Source: Magnetospirillum sp. 64-120 | GTDB taxonomy: Bacteria > Pseudomonadota > Alphaproteobacteria > Rhodospirillales > Magnetospirillaceae | Direction: 5' to 3' | Length of the DNA stretch: 64,000 nucleotides | Assembly (NCBI GenBank): GCA_001898825.1 | Contig: MKVK01000011.1 | Location: forward strand, 186,001 to 250,000 | In this document: positions 25,855 through 35,516 of the stretch, one piece after another | Numbering within the stretch: the stretch's first letter is position 1 | How the letters are laid out: each line of letters begins with the position of its first letter | Position numbers and translations under genes: made by a program | The notes under the pieces: generated by a model | The model's input: the letters and a program-made list of their open reading frames with translations, nothing else | Databases searched by the model: none | Told to the model about the DNA's origin: nothing

Positions 25855-26944
25855 CGGCGACCGCGCCCATATGCGTTCCGCCCTGGCCTTGGCCAGGCGC
25901 GGTCTGGGAAACGTGTGGCCGAACCCGGCCGTCGGCTGCGTCATCGTCACCGGGGGCAGGGTGGTGGGCCGGGGCTGGACCCAGCCCGGCGGTCGCCCCC
26001 ACGCCGAGACCGAGGCCCTGGCCATGGCCGGCGCGGCGGCACGCGGCGGCACCGCCTATGTGACGCTGGAACCGTGTTCCCATCATGGCAAGACGCCCCC
26101 TTGCGCCGAGGCGCTGATCGCCGCCGGTATCGCCCGCGTGGTGGTGGCCATCCAAGACCCCGATCCCCGGGTGTCGGGACGCGGCATCACCATGCTGCGT
26201 GACGCCGGTTTGGTCGTGACCACCGGGATCATGGCCGACGAGGCCACTGAACTGAACGCCGGTTTCCTGTCCAAGGTGACCCGTGGCCGTCCGCTGGTCA
26301 CCGCCAAGCTGGCCACCACCCTGGACGGCCGCATCGCCACCCATGGCGGCGAAAGCAAGTGGATCACCGGGCCCATCGCCCGTCAGGCCGGCCATCTGCT
26401 ACGGGCCGAAAGCGACGCCATCATGGTGGGCAGCGGCACGGCTTTGGCCGACGATCCCGAACTGACCTGCCGTTTGCCCGGACTGGAAGACCGTTCGCCG
26501 GTGCGCGTGGTGGTCGACGGCCATCTGCGCCTGCCGCTGACCAGCAAGCTGGTGGCCAGCGCGTCGGATGTCTCCACTTGGATCCTGACCCGCGAGGGGG
26601 CCGACGAGGAACGTCGTCTGGCTTTCGAGGATGCCGGCATCGACGTGGTCGAACTGCCGGGCGACGAATCCGGCCTGGATATGGCGGCCGCCCTGGACAT
26701 CCTGGCCGAAAGCGGCCTGACCCGTGTTCTGGTGGAAGGTGGCGCCCACCTGACCGCCACCTTGCTGCGTTTGGGACTGGTGGACCGTCTGGTGTGGTTC
26801 CGCGCACCGCGTCTGATCGGCGGCGACGGCTTGCCGGCCGCCGTGTCCTTTGGGGTCGACCATCTGTCGCAGACCCCTGTTTTCGAATGCGTCGACGTCC
26901 GCCCGATCGGCGCAGACATTATGGAAATCTATCGAAAAATCTAA
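25832..26944 (+). CDS. ribD: Riboflavin biosynthesis protein RibD (deaminase/reductase)
   Basis: 370 residues from a GTG at 25832, which overlaps nrdR by 23 bases; an ATG at 25871 is the alternative. The deaminase half has PHAETEAL and the zinc site [12 protein letters not shown]. The reductase half begins near [14 protein letters not shown] and ends with [12 protein letters not shown]. It carries out the second and third steps of riboflavin synthesis. It heads the ribD-ribE-ribBX-ribH set. Confidence 0.95.
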   Translation: MALTTTSDGDRAHMRSALALARRGLGNVWPNPAVGCVIVTGGRVVGRGWTQPGGRPHAETEALAMAGAAARGGTAYVTLEPCSHHGKTPPCAEALIAAGIARVVVAIQDPDPRVSGRGITMLRDAGLVVTTGIMADEATELNAGFLSKVTRGRPLVTAKLATTLDGRIATHGGESKWITGPIARQAGHLLRAESDAIMVGSGTALADDPELTCRLPGLEDRSPVRVVVDGHLRLPLTSKLVASASDVSTWILTREGADEERRLAFEDAGIDVVELPGDESGLDMAAALDILAESGLTRVLVEGGAHLTATLLRLGLVDRLVWFRAPRLIGGDGLPAAVSFGVDHLSQTPVFECVDVRPIGADIMEIYRKI

Positions 26945-26957
26945 GGAGTATGGGCCG

Positions 26958-27551
26958 ATGTTCACCGGCATCGTCACCGATTTGGGCGAAATTCGCAGCG
27001 TCGTTCGCAGCCCGGGCAAGGAAACCCGTTTCGAGGTCAAGACCGCCTACGACCTGGGTGGCATCGACATCGGGGCGTCCATCGCCCATAACGGCGTCTG
27101 CCTGACCATCGTCGACAAAGGCGAAGACTGGTACGCGGTGGAAGTTTCGGCGGAAAGCGTTTCCAAGACCACCATGGGCGCCTGGGAACAGGGCGACCGG
27201 GTCAACCTGGAACGCGCCATGAAGGTGGGTGACGAACTGGGCGGTCACATCGTGTCGGGGCATGTGGACGGCGTCGCCACCGTGGTGTCGATCACCGAGG
27301 AAAACGAATCCAAGCGCTTCGTCTTCGAAAGCCCTGAAAACCTTGCAAAATTCGTCGCCCCCAAGGGCAGTGTCGCCCTGGATGGCGTGTCGTTGACCGT
27401 CAACGAGGTTGACGGACGGCGTTTCGGTATCAATGTCATTCCCCATACGCAGGCTGTCACCACCTTTGGGCGCTTGCGCCAAGGTGATCGGGTGAATATG
27501 GAAATCGACATGCTTGCCCGGTATGTTGCCCGGCTTCTCGACAAGGAATAG
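26958..27551 (+). CDS. ribE: Riboflavin synthase alpha subunit
   Basis: 197 residues with the usual internal duplication of two lumazine-binding barrels. The conserved start MFTGIV and the two repeated blocks (IAHNGVCLTIVD and ALDGVSLTVNEVD) are clear. It turns two lumazines into riboflavin plus the pyrimidinedione. TAAGGAG stands 11 bases before the ATG, overlapping the ribD stop. Confidence 0.96.
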   Translation: MFTGIVTDLGEIRSVVRSPGKETRFEVKTAYDLGGIDIGASIAHNGVCLTIVDKGEDWYAVEVSAESVSKTTMGAWEQGDRVNLERAMKVGDELGGHIVSGHVDGVATVVSITEENESKRFVFESPENLAKFVAPKGSVALDGVSLTVNEVDGRRFGINVIPHTQAVTTFGRLRQGDRVNMEIDMLARYVARLLDKE

Positions 27552-27555
27552 GCCC

Positions 27556-28671
27556 GTGGTCTCGGAATATCATAATTACCTGTCTTCCATCGAGGACATC
27601 ATCGAAGACGCCCGTCAGGGCCGCATGTTCATCCTGGTGGACGACGAAGACCGCGAAAACGAAGGTGATCTGGTCATTCCGGCGCAGATGGCGACCCCGG
27701 ATGCCATCAACTTCATGGCCAAGTACGGTCGCGGCCTGATCTGCCTGTCCATGACCCGGGCCCGCTGCGAGACCTTGGGTCTGAAGCTGATGAGCGCCGA
27801 CAACGGCACCCGCATGCAGACCGCCTTCACCGTCTCGATCGAAGCCAAGGAAGGGGTGACCACCGGCATTTCCGCCGCCGACCGGGCGCGCACCGTCCAA
27901 GTGGCCATCGACCCGGAAAAGGGGGCGTCCGAGATCGTCACCCCCGGTCACGTTTTTCCGCTGGTGGCCCGCGACGGCGGCACCCTGGTCCGTGCCGGCC
28001 ACACCGAAGCCGCCGTGGACATCTCGCGTCTGGCCGGGCTGAACCCGTCGGGTGTGATCTGCGAGATCATGAACGACGACGGCACCATGGCCCGCATGCC
28101 GGATCTGGTGAAGTTCGCCCAGCATCACGGCCTGAAGATCGCCACCATCGCCGACCTGATCGCCTATCGCCGCCGTCACGACAAGATCGTGCGGCGCGAG
28201 GTGGAATCGCCGTTCCATTCCAAATGGGGTGGCGACTGGCGCATGGTGGTCTATGTCAACCAGGTGGCTTACGCCGAACACATCGCCTTGGTGAAGGGCG
28301 AGATTTCCGGCGAAGGCCCGGTGATGGTGCGCGTGCACGCCGTCAACATCCTGGACGACGTGCTGGGCGACCAGGGCTCGGGCAAGGCGGGGCAATTGCA
28401 TGCCGCCATGGAAACCATCTCGGCCCATGGCCGCGGCGTGGTGGTGCTGGTGCGCGAACCGCGCCCCACCAGCCTGTCCGACCGGGTCCGCGCCCAATTG
28501 GATTCCAAGCCGGCCCCGGTGGAATTGCGTGATTACGGTGTCGGTGCCCAGATTCTGCTGGATCTTGGCGTCGAAGAAATGATCCTGCTGTCCAACACGC
28601 CCAAGACCATCATCGGTCTGGAAGGTTTCGGCCTGAAAGTCGTGGAACAGCGCCCCATCGAGGTGAAGTGA
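27556..28671 (+). CDS. ribBA: DHBP synthase fused to degenerate GTP cyclohydrolase II domain (RibBA/RibBX)
   Basis: 371 residues from a GTG at 27556 with AAGGAA 8 bases upstream. Residues 1-205 are 3,4-dihydroxy-2-butanone-4-phosphate synthase (DDEDRENEGDL and HTEAAVD motifs). The C-terminal half has the GTP cyclohydrolase II fold, ending GLEGFGLKVVEQRP, but the three zinc-binding Cys residues are missing (the region near 255-275 reads VHAVNILDDVLGDQG). Such proteins are known as RibBX and are not expected to act on GTP. A separate RibA must then lie elsewhere in the genome. Confidence 0.93.
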   Translation: MVSEYHNYLSSIEDIIEDARQGRMFILVDDEDRENEGDLVIPAQMATPDAINFMAKYGRGLICLSMTRARCETLGLKLMSADNGTRMQTAFTVSIEAKEGVTTGISAADRARTVQVAIDPEKGASEIVTPGHVFPLVARDGGTLVRAGHTEAAVDISRLAGLNPSGVICEIMNDDGTMARMPDLVKFAQHHGLKIATIADLIAYRRRHDKIVRREVESPFHSKWGGDWRMVVYVNQVAYAEHIALVKGEISGEGPVMVRVHAVNILDDVLGDQGSGKAGQLHAAMETISAHGRGVVVLVREPRPTSLSDRVRAQLDSKPAPVELRDYGVGAQILLDLGVEEMILLSNTPKTIIGLEGFGLKVVEQRPIEVK

Positions 28672-28675
28672 CGTC

Positions 28676-29110
28676 ATGAGCACCAATGTCTTGATCATCG
28701 AGGCCCGGTTTTACGACCATCTGGCCGACATGCTGCTGAACGGCGCCAAGGGCGCCCTGGAGGCGGCGGGGGCCAGCTATGACGTGCTGACCATTCCCGG
28801 CGTGCTGGAAATTCCCGCCGCTTTGGAATACATGGTGGCGTCCGGCAAGCCCTATGACGCCTTCCTCGTGCTGGGCACCGCCATCCAAGGCGAAAGCGAC
28901 CATTACGGCCATGTGTGCACCGAATGCTTCCGCGGCTGCACCGATCTGTCGCTGCGCCATCACTTGGCCTTGGGCAACGGCGTGCTGACCGTGCATAACG
29001 AAGCCCAGGCTTTGAAGCGTGCCGACCCGACCCGTAAGAACATGGGGGGCCAAGCCGCCCGGGCGGCGCTGCGCATGCTGGAAATCAAACGCGAATTGCA
29101 ACTGACCTAG
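28676..29110 (+). CDS. ribH: 6,7-dimethyl-8-ribityllumazine synthase
   Basis: 144 residues of the lumazine synthase family. Visible are the [15 protein letters not shown]-terminus, the [11 protein letters not shown] substrate loop and the [14 protein letters not shown] region in place of the more common GCVIRGET. It condenses the pyrimidine with DHBP to form lumazine. It lies 4 bases after ribBA and 10 bases before nusB, as in many proteobacteria. Confidence 0.94.
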   Translation: MSTNVLIIEARFYDHLADMLLNGAKGALEAAGASYDVLTIPGVLEIPAALEYMVASGKPYDAFLVLGTAIQGESDHYGHVCTECFRGCTDLSLRHHLALGNGVLTVHNEAQALKRADPTRKNMGGQAARAALRMLEIKRELQLT

Positions 29111-29120
29111 AGATACTGAA

Positions 29121-29609
29121 TTGTCCAAGCCCAATCCCAGCGCCGCCCGTCGTTCCGCCGCCCGTCTGGCGGCCGTGCAGGCGCTGTATTCCATGGAAAT
29201 CACCGGCGTCAGCGCCATCCAGGCGCTGGACGAGTTCCGTGCCCGCATGGAAAACGAACCGCGTGGCAAGATGGCCGAACCCGACGTCAACTTGGTGGCC
29301 CTGCTGGTCAACGGCGTCTCGGCCGACTGTGACGGCTTGGATGCCCAGATCGCCCAGGGACTGAGCCGCGACTGGACCGTCGACCGTCTGGAAGCCGTGC
29401 TGCGGGCCATCTTGCGCGCCGGTGCCTTTGAATTGAAGTCGCGGCCGCAGACCCCGGCCCGCGTTGCCATCACCGAATATGTGGACGTGGCCCACGCGTT
29501 TTATTCCGGTCCCGAGCCGGGATTGGTCAACGCGGTGATGGACAAGATGGCACGCGCCCTGCGCGCCGCAGAATTCCAAGGAAACGGCGCCCCAGGGAAT
29601 GGCGCCTAG
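29121..29609 (+). CDS. nusB: Transcription antitermination factor NusB
   Basis: 162 residues, all-helical NusB fold: [19 protein letters not shown] at the start, the [18 protein letters not shown] helix and [13 protein letters not shown]. It binds boxA RNA with NusE in rRNA antitermination. The start is a TTG at 29121 with only a weak ribosome site, so coupling to ribH is likely. The stop lies in a GGCGCCTAGGCGCC palindrome. Confidence 0.95.
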   Translation: MSKPNPSAARRSAARLAAVQALYSMEITGVSAIQALDEFRARMENEPRGKMAEPDVNLVALLVNGVSADCDGLDAQIAQGLSRDWTVDRLEAVLRAILRAGAFELKSRPQTPARVAITEYVDVAHAFYSGPEPGLVNAVMDKMARALRAAEFQGNGAPGNGA

Positions 29610-29624
29610 GCGCCGTCTTTCGCC

Positions 29625-30638
29625 ATGAGCGGCGCCCCCAGCGACGATCGTGACGAATTCGCCCTGATCGCCCGGCTGTTCGCCCCCCTGGCCCAATCCT
29701 ATCCAGGGGCCTTGGGTTTGGGCGACGACGCCGCCCTGATGGACGTGCCCGCCGGCCAGCAACTGGTGCTGACCATGGATTCCATGGTGGCTGGTGTGCA
29801 TTTCTTCGCCGATGACCCGGCCGACCTGATCGCCCGCAAGCTGATCCGGGTCAACGTGTCCGACTTGGCCGCCAAAGGGGCGCATCCCTTCGCCATCATG
29901 CTGTCGGCGGCGTTCCCGCACGCCGTGGGCATGGATTGGTTGCGGCGTTTCGCTGACGGCTTGGGCCAGGACTGCCGGGACTATGGTTTGGCCCTGATCG
30001 GTGGCGACACCGTGTCCACGCCCGGACCGCTGACCTTGACCCTGACCGCCTTCGGGCGGGTCGGGCAGGGCCAAGCGATCTTGCGTTCCGGGGCCAAGGA
30101 CGGCGACGTGGTTTTCATGACCGGGACCTTGGGGGATGCCGCCTTGGGGCTGTTGTCCCGCCAGGGGCGCTTCGACCGCTTGCCCCCGTCCTTGCGCGAT
30201 CACTTGGACCAGCGCTATCTGCTGCCCCAGCCGCGTCATGTTCTGGGGCCGCGTCTGGCCGGGCTGGCCCATGCCGCCATGGACGTGTCCGACGGCTTGG
30301 TCCAGGACCTGGGCCATCTGTGCCGCCAATCGGGTCTGGGGGCGGTGATCCGTGCCCAGGATCTGCCCTTGTCGGACGCCGCCCGCCATCTGCTGGCCGA
30401 CGATCCCGGCCTGTTGTCCAACCTGCTGTCCGGTGGTGACGATTACGAGATAGTCTTCACCGTACCCCCGGAACATGCTGACAAGATCGCCCGATTAGCT
30501 GATGATGCGGGAACAAGTGTCGCCGCCATCGGCCGCATGTGCAGCCAAGCGGGGGTCGTCGTGCAAGACGGGCAGGGACGGCCCTTGGATTTGGCGCTGA
30601 CGGGGTGGCGCCACTTCAATGATACCAGGGGGAAATAG
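29625..30638 (+). CDS. thiL: Thiamine-monophosphate kinase
   Basis: 337 residues. N-terminal GLGDDAALMD, the VTMD-like LTMDSMVAGVHF, the SDLAAKGAHPFA motif and the DVSDGLVQDLGHL block are ThiL marks; the C-terminal LSGGDDYEIVFTVP completes the set. It phosphorylates thiamine monophosphate to the diphosphate. It starts 15 bases after nusB. Confidence 0.95.
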   Translation: MSGAPSDDRDEFALIARLFAPLAQSYPGALGLGDDAALMDVPAGQQLVLTMDSMVAGVHFFADDPADLIARKLIRVNVSDLAAKGAHPFAIMLSAAFPHAVGMDWLRRFADGLGQDCRDYGLALIGGDTVSTPGPLTLTLTAFGRVGQGQAILRSGAKDGDVVFMTGTLGDAALGLLSRQGRFDRLPPSLRDHLDQRYLLPQPRHVLGPRLAGLAHAAMDVSDGLVQDLGHLCRQSGLGAVIRAQDLPLSDAARHLLADDPGLLSNLLSGGDDYEIVFTVPPEHADKIARLADDAGTSVAAIGRMCSQAGVVVQDGQGRPLDLALTGWRHFNDTRGK

Positions 30639-31105
30639 TGGTTCGTCTGATCTTCATCATCGTCGCCTTTCTGTTGATGATGGGGGGCTTGGTCGGCGGC
30701 CTTTATTTCTGGGGCATCGACCCCATCGCCAAGTTCAACCAGCTGATCGGCACCGCTCCGGCCGACCCCATGGAACCGGCCGCGCCGCCGAAGACGCCGC
30801 CGTCTTTCGTGGAATACGGTCTGCTGGCGGTTCCCGTAGTCGAAGACCATGAAGTCCGCCGCCAGGTCGAGATGATCCTGCGTCTGGAAGTGCCCTTCGA
30901 AAAGCGCGAAATCGTCGCCCAGAACATTCCGCGTCTGCAAAACGCTTATTTGCAGGACATGATGGAATATCTGCCCATCCATCTGCGCAATGGTCGCCGG
31001 CTTGATCCGCCGACACTGAGCGCCCGTCTGCTCAAGCTGACTGAAAAGACCTTGGGCCCGGGTTACGTCAAATCGGTGATGATAGACCAGACTTCGGTAA
31101 AATAA
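30638..31105 (+). CDS. FliL-like single-pass membrane protein
   Basis: 155 residues from a GTG that overlaps the thiL stop by one base. One N-terminal membrane helix (about 3-25), a Pro-rich linker and a C-terminal domain resembling the FliL/stomatin-like periplasmic part (RRQVEMILRLEVPFEKR and the closing YVKSVMIDQTSVK). No flagellar genes are near. The resemblance to FliL is weak, and the location after thiL may simply reflect operon inheritance. Confidence 0.6.
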   Translation: MVRLIFIIVAFLLMMGGLVGGLYFWGIDPIAKFNQLIGTAPADPMEPAAPPKTPPSFVEYGLLAVPVVEDHEVRRQVEMILRLEVPFEKREIVAQNIPRLQNAYLQDMMEYLPIHLRNGRRLDPPTLSARLLKLTEKTLGPGYVKSVMIDQTSVK

Positions 31106-31369
31106 TGCTGCGTTGCAATATTTCTTGAATTGGTCAGCATATTTTACCGTATTCAGGTGATGTTTTCTTGGAACCATCCTAAGGCGCTAGATCGATTTCA
31201 GCGAATCTTTCTGAAATCCGGCCGGTTCCGCCATGACCCCGTTGCCAACCCATGGTTTATCTGGCAGCGTTTCAGGACTTACGCCGTCCACTTACGGCCA
31301 CGGGTACCGCCGCAAGCGTTTATAGGGACGTCGAAGTCAACTAACGCTGGGTAAGGGGATCGAACCAAC

Positions 31370-33448
31370 ATGACGGATCTATTCGTACTGGCATGCGGCC
31401 TTGCGGCGCTGCTATATGGCGCGTGGGCGTTCAAAGCGGTGATGGCGACCTCGACCGGCACCGAGCGGATGCAACAGATCGCCGGTGCCATCCAAGAGGG
31501 TGCGCGCGCCTATCTCAATCGGCAGTACACCACCATCGCCATCGTCGGCGTGGTCATTTTCGTGGTTCTGTTCGCCCGTCTGGGCGCTTTTCAAGCCGTC
31601 GGCTTCCTGATCGGCTCGGTGCTGTCCGGCGTCGCCGGCTATATCGGCATGAACGTTTCGGTCCGCGCCAACGTGCGCACCACCGAAGCGGCCCGCAGCG
31701 GTGGCATGCAGCCGGCGTTGGACGTGGCGTTCCGTTCGGGCGCCATCACCGGCATGCTGGTGGTCGGCTTGGGTCTGATCGGCTTGGCCGGCTACTACGC
31801 CGTGCTGAAGGCGTCGGGCGTCGAGCCCCGCAATCTGATGGAAGCCCTGGTGGCGCTGTCCTTTGGTGCCTCGTTGATTTCCATCTTCGCCCGTCTGGGC
31901 GGCGGCATCTTCACCAAGGGCGCCGATGTGGGCGCCGATCTGGTGGGCAAGGTGGAAGCCGGCATTCCCGAGGACGACCCGCGCAATCCGGCGGTGATCG
32001 CCGACAACGTGGGCGACAATGTGGGCGACTGTGCCGGCATGGCCGCCGATCTGTTCGAAACCTACGCGGTGACCATCGTCGGCACCATGTTGTTGGGCTC
32101 GATCTTCTTCACCGGCGCGGCGCAGACGGCCATGATGTCTTTCCCGCTGGTCATCGGCGCGGTGTGCATCCTGGCTTCGGTGGCCGGCACCTTCTTCGTC
32201 AAGCTGGACGAATCGGGCAACATCATGAAGGCCTTGTACAAGGGCCTGACCGTCACCGGTATCCTGTCGATCGCCCTGATCGCCGGCACCATCGTCGTCG
32301 GCTATGGTGGTTTCGGCGCCGTCTACGACATGGGCGGGCGCCCGGTCAGCGGCATGAACCTGTTCGTCTGCGCCTTGTTCGGCCTGGTGGTGACCGGCCT
32401 GTTGGTGTGGATCACTGAATATTACACCGGTACCGGCTATCGCCCGGTGCGCAGTGTGGCGCAAGCGTCCACCACCGGCCACGGCACCAACGTCATCCAA
32501 GGTCTGGCGGTTTCCATGGAAGCCACCGCGTTGCCGGTTCTGGTGATCTGCGTCGCCATCATCGGTACCTATTCGGTGGCCGGTCTGTTCGGCATCTCGG
32601 TGGCGGCGACCACCATGCTGGCCTTGGCCGGCATGATCGTCGCGCTCGACGCCTATGGCCCGGTCACCGACAACGCCGGCGGCATCGCCGAAATGTCGGA
32701 GCTGCCGAAAGACGTGCGCAAGATCACCGACGCCCTGGATGCGGTCGGCAACACCACCAAGGCGGTGACCAAGGGCTACGCCATCGGTTCGGCCGCCTTG
32801 GCCGCTTTGGTGCTGTTCGCCGCCTATACCGAGGATCTGAAGCACTATTTCCCGCAATTCAAGGTCAGCTTCAGCCTGGAAGATCCCTATGTGGTCATCG
32901 GCCTGTTCGTGGGCGGCCTGCTGCCGTACCTGTTCGGCGCCATGGGCATGATGGCGGTCGGCCGCGCCGCCGGTTCGGTGGTGGTCGAGGTGCGTCGCCA
33001 GTTCAAGGAAATCCCCGGTATCATGGAAGGCACCGGCAAGCCTGATTACGGCCGTGCCGTGGATATGCTGACCAAGGCGGCGATCAAGGAAATGATCATC
33101 CCGTCGATGCTGCCGGTGCTGTCGCCCATCGTGCTGTTCGCGGTGGTCGCTGTCACCGCCGGCATGGTGCCCGCTTTCACCGCCCTGGGCGCCATGCTGC
33201 TGGGGACCATCGTCACCGGCCTGTTCGTGGCCATTTCCATGACGTCCGGCGGCGGCGCCTGGGACAATGCCAAGAAGTACATCGAAGACGGCAACCACGG
33301 CGGCAAGGGCTCGGACGCCCACAAGGCCGCAGTGACCGGCGACACCGTCGGCGATCCCTACAAGGACACCGCGGGTCCGGCGGTCAACCCGATGATCAAG
33401 ATCATCAACATCGTCGCCATTCTGCTGCTGGCCATGGTGGCCGGTTAA
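31370..33448 (+). CDS. hppA: K+-insensitive proton-translocating inorganic pyrophosphatase
   Basis: 692 residues with about 16 membrane helices. Substrate-site motifs are [20 protein letters not shown], and [17 protein letters not shown] near the C-terminus. The GNTTKA motif has the Lys that marks the K+-independent, H+-pumping class. It couples pyrophosphate hydrolysis to proton export across the inner membrane; Rhodospirillum and relatives carry it. A 264-base leader precedes it and a terminator follows, so it is a single-gene unit. Confidence 0.97.
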   Translation: MTDLFVLACGLAALLYGAWAFKAVMATSTGTERMQQIAGAIQEGARAYLNRQYTTIAIVGVVIFVVLFARLGAFQAVGFLIGSVLSGVAGYIGMNVSVRANVRTTEAARSGGMQPALDVAFRSGAITGMLVVGLGLIGLAGYYAVLKASGVEPRNLMEALVALSFGASLISIFARLGGGIFTKGADVGADLVGKVEAGIPEDDPRNPAVIADNVGDNVGDCAGMAADLFETYAVTIVGTMLLGSIFFTGAAQTAMMSFPLVIGAVCILASVAGTFFVKLDESGNIMKALYKGLTVTGILSIALIAGTIVVGYGGFGAVYDMGGRPVSGMNLFVCALFGLVVTGLLVWITEYYTGTGYRPVRSVAQASTTGHGTNVIQGLAVSMEATALPVLVICVAIIGTYSVAGLFGISVAATTMLALAGMIVALDAYGPVTDNAGGIAEMSELPKDVRKITDALDAVGNTTKAVTKGYAIGSAALAALVLFAAYTEDLKHYFPQFKVSFSLEDPYVVIGLFVGGLLPYLFGAMGMMAVGRAAGSVVVEVRRQFKEIPGIMEGTGKPDYGRAVDMLTKAAIKEMIIPSMLPVLSPIVLFAVVAVTAGMVPAFTALGAMLLGTIVTGLFVAISMTSGGGAWDNAKKYIEDGNHGGKGSDAHKAAVTGDTVGDPYKDTAGPAVNPMIKIINIVAILLLAMVAG

Positions 33449-33464
33449 CCGTCACGCAAAACGA

Positions 33465-33495
33465 AACCCCCGGTCCGCAAGGATCGGGGGTTTTT
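33465..33495 (+). terminator. Rho-independent terminator after hppA
   Basis: AAACCCCCGGTCC, loop GCAA, GGATCGGGGGTTTTT: a 10-base stem with one G-T pair and a run of five T. It lies 17 bases after the hppA stop and may also serve the convergent gene at 33517. Confidence 0.87.
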
Positions 33496-33516
33496 CTTTG
33501 TCCGCAGATGCCGGGA

Positions 33517-33987
33517 TCAGTGGCGACCCATGCCGCCGAATCCCCCGCCTTGTCCATCCTTGGAAAAGCGGCCGATATTGCCCAGCAATTGTTCGATCAA
33601 CCCCAGTTCCTTGCCGGCGGTGGGGGTCTCGCGGTCGACCAGCACCACTTCCTTGCCGTCTTCCATCCCCTTGTAGGTGATGCTTTTGACGATGCCGGCA
33701 TCGTCGAAATAGAAGGCGACGACCTTGCGGTCCTTCAGTTCCGGCTTGAAGAAGGCGACGGTCTCGAAGGTGGACGAGATGTACTGCCAGCTTTCGCCGC
33801 CATAAAGCAGGGTCGAGGACGGCGTGCCCAGCAGGGCCTGAACCTCGTCGCGGGTGGTCTTGCCGGCGGTGATCTTGGCCAGATCCTCGGGATGGGGCAG
33901 GTTGCCGCGGGTGTCGATGGTCGGCGTACAGGCGACAGTGGCGCCGATGACGGCGGCCAGGAACACATGGATGACGGCTTTCTTCAT
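33517..33987 (-). CDS. BamE/SmpA-OmlA-like outer-membrane lipoprotein
   Basis: 156 residues from the ATG at 33987. A signal sequence ends in a lipobox-like ATVAC with Cys20. The following block (HPEDLAKITAGKTTRDEVQALLG and GGESWQYIS) is the SmpA/OmlA fold of BamE, a partner of the BAM outer-membrane assembly complex. The Gly-rich tail is unlike classic BamE. Upstream in-frame codons without ribosome sites were not used. It is divergent from the next gene. Confidence 0.82.
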   Translation of the reverse strand: MKKAVIHVFLAAVIGATVACTPTIDTRGNLPHPEDLAKITAGKTTRDEVQALLGTPSSTLLYGGESWQYISSTFETVAFFKPELKDRKVVAFYFDDAGIVKSITYKGMEDGKEVVLVDRETPTAGKELGLIEQLLGNIGRFSKDGQGGGFGGMGRH

Positions 33988-34121
33988 GGTCGCATTCACG
34001 TCAGGGCATTGACGGAGACGGGCTCCGTGTCCAAAGATGGGGGGAAGATCGCATCTCCGCCCCGTGGGTGTCAACGACCCCGCCCAGGATACGGCGATCA
34101 AGCATATCAACAGGACAATGA

Positions 34122-34667
34122 ATGCCCTTCAGTCGCTTGTTCAAGCGTCGCAATGACGACGCAGCCGCCAACGCCCTTTACCTAGCCCTGGTCGAGCAAT
34201 CGCGCCAGCCGGTGTTCTATCGCGATTATGGCGTCGCCGACACCCTGGAAGGGCGTTACGACATGATCATCCTGCACGCCTATCTGTTGTTCCGTCGGCT
34301 GGCCGCCGACGGCAACACGGCGCTGAAGGAACTGTCGCAGCAGACCTTCGACTTCATGTTCACCGACCTGGACCAGAACCTGCGCGAGATGGGGGTCACC
34401 GACATGGCCATCGGCAAGCGGGTGACCCGCATGGCCGAGGCCTTCTATGGCCGCGCCACCGCCTATGACAAGGTGCTGGACGAGCCGGGCAGGGGCTTGC
34501 AAGAGGCTTTGGGCCGCAACCTGTATCAGGGCCAGCCGGTCAACCCCGAGGTCGAGGACCTGATGGCCGCCTATGTGCACGACCAGCGCGCCCATCTGGC
34601 CGGCCTGGCCGATGCCGACATCCTGGCGGGCAAGCTGTCGTTCCTGGTTCCCCAGGCGCGGGGCTAG
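34122..34667 (+). CDS. Ubiquinol-cytochrome c chaperone family protein (CBP3-like)
   Basis: 181 residues of the Ubiq_cyt_C_chap family: PVFYRDYGVADTLEGRYDM, HAYLLFRRLAADG, QQTFDFMFTDLDQNLREMGV are typical. The mitochondrial homologue Cbp3 helps assemble cytochrome b of complex III. It is followed 3 bases later by yceD, a frequent pair in alphaproteobacteria. Confidence 0.9.
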   Translation: MPFSRLFKRRNDDAAANALYLALVEQSRQPVFYRDYGVADTLEGRYDMIILHAYLLFRRLAADGNTALKELSQQTFDFMFTDLDQNLREMGVTDMAIGKRVTRMAEAFYGRATAYDKVLDEPGRGLQEALGRNLYQGQPVNPEVEDLMAAYVHDQRAHLAGLADADILAGKLSFLVPQARG

Positions 34668-34670
34668 GTC

Positions 34671-35204
34671 ATGGACTTCCAGCCCGAATTCTCGCGCCCG
34701 GTCCTGGTGGACACCATCCCGACCCGCGGCATGGACATGGAAATCGAAGCCAGCGCCGCCGAATGCGCCGCCCTGGCCGAACGCTTCGCTATCAATAAGG
34801 TGGCCGGGCTGAAGGCCAAGGCCCATCTGCGGGCCTTGGCCGGCGGGACCTTGTTCAAGGTGGACGGCCATATCCGTGCCGTGGTCGAACAGACCTGCGT
34901 GGTGACGCTGGAACCGGTGGAGCAGGTGATTGATGAAAGTTTCATGATCACCTTTGGCGCCGGGGAAGAGTCCGATACAATGGAATTGGATTTGTCCATG
35001 GACGACGACGACCCGCCGGAACCTTTGACGGATGGCGCCATCGACCTGGGCGAAGTGGTGGCCGAGCATCTGGCTTTGGCGCTGGACCCGTTCCCGCGCA
35101 AGGCCGGGGCAGGGTTGCCCGAGATCAAGGAAGACGCCCCGATCAAGGAAGAAAAGGCCAGTCCGTTCGCCGCCCTTGCCGCATTCAAGCAAAAAAACAG
35201 CTAA
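34671..35204 (+). CDS. yceD: YceD/DUF177 family protein
   Basis: 177 residues. The LRALAGGTLFKVDGHIRAVVEQTCVVTLEPV segment holds the conserved single Cys of DUF177, and an acidic stretch follows. YceD affects 23S rRNA accumulation and is commonly located directly before rpmF, as here. Confidence 0.87.
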   Translation: MDFQPEFSRPVLVDTIPTRGMDMEIEASAAECAALAERFAINKVAGLKAKAHLRALAGGTLFKVDGHIRAVVEQTCVVTLEPVEQVIDESFMITFGAGEESDTMELDLSMDDDDPPEPLTDGAIDLGEVVAEHLALALDPFPRKAGAGLPEIKEDAPIKEEKASPFAALAAFKQKNS

Positions 35205-35294
35205 GGGGATCAGCAAACCCTTGCTACAGGCAGACTTTTTGGCTAATAAACCACCCTTTCCCCGTCAGGGCTTCTGAGCAGAGAGTACGAGAAA

Positions 35295-35483
35295 ATGGCT
35301 GTCCCGAAGAAAAAGACCTCCAAGTCCCGCCGCAACATGCGCCGTGCCCATCACGCGCTGCCGTCGGCTTCGGTGGTCGAATGCCCCAATTGCGGCGAAG
35401 TGAAGCTGCCGCATCACGTTTGCGGCTCTTGCGGTCATTATGACGGCCGTGAAGTGGTCGCCCAGGGCGAAGCCAACGCCTAA
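35295..35483 (+). CDS. rpmF: 50S ribosomal protein L32
   Basis: 62 residues. The basic start [20 protein letters not shown] is the L32 signature, and the zinc-type CPNCGE...[10 protein letters not shown] follows. It lies 91 bases after yceD and 34 before plsX, the conserved yceD-rpmF-plsX-fabH order. Confidence 0.98.
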   Translation: MAVPKKKTSKSRRNMRRAHHALPSASVVECPNCGEVKLPHHVCGSCGHYDGREVVAQGEANA

Positions 35484-35516
35484 CTCTCCCGCTGATCTCT
35501 TCCGGAGCGCACGGAC

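Noticed and set aside
29601-29614. GGCGCCTAGGCGCC palindrome at the nusB stop
   Set aside because: No T run follows, and short GC palindromes arise often in GC-rich DNA; not called as a terminator.
31106-31369. Promoter or riboswitch in the hppA leader
   Set aside because: The 264 bases have AT-rich patches but no -10/-35 pair with good spacing and no structure I recognise.
31412-33322. Open frame of over 600 codons opposite hppA
   Set aside because: The translation is His/Gly-rich antisense of a membrane protein gene, with no family features.
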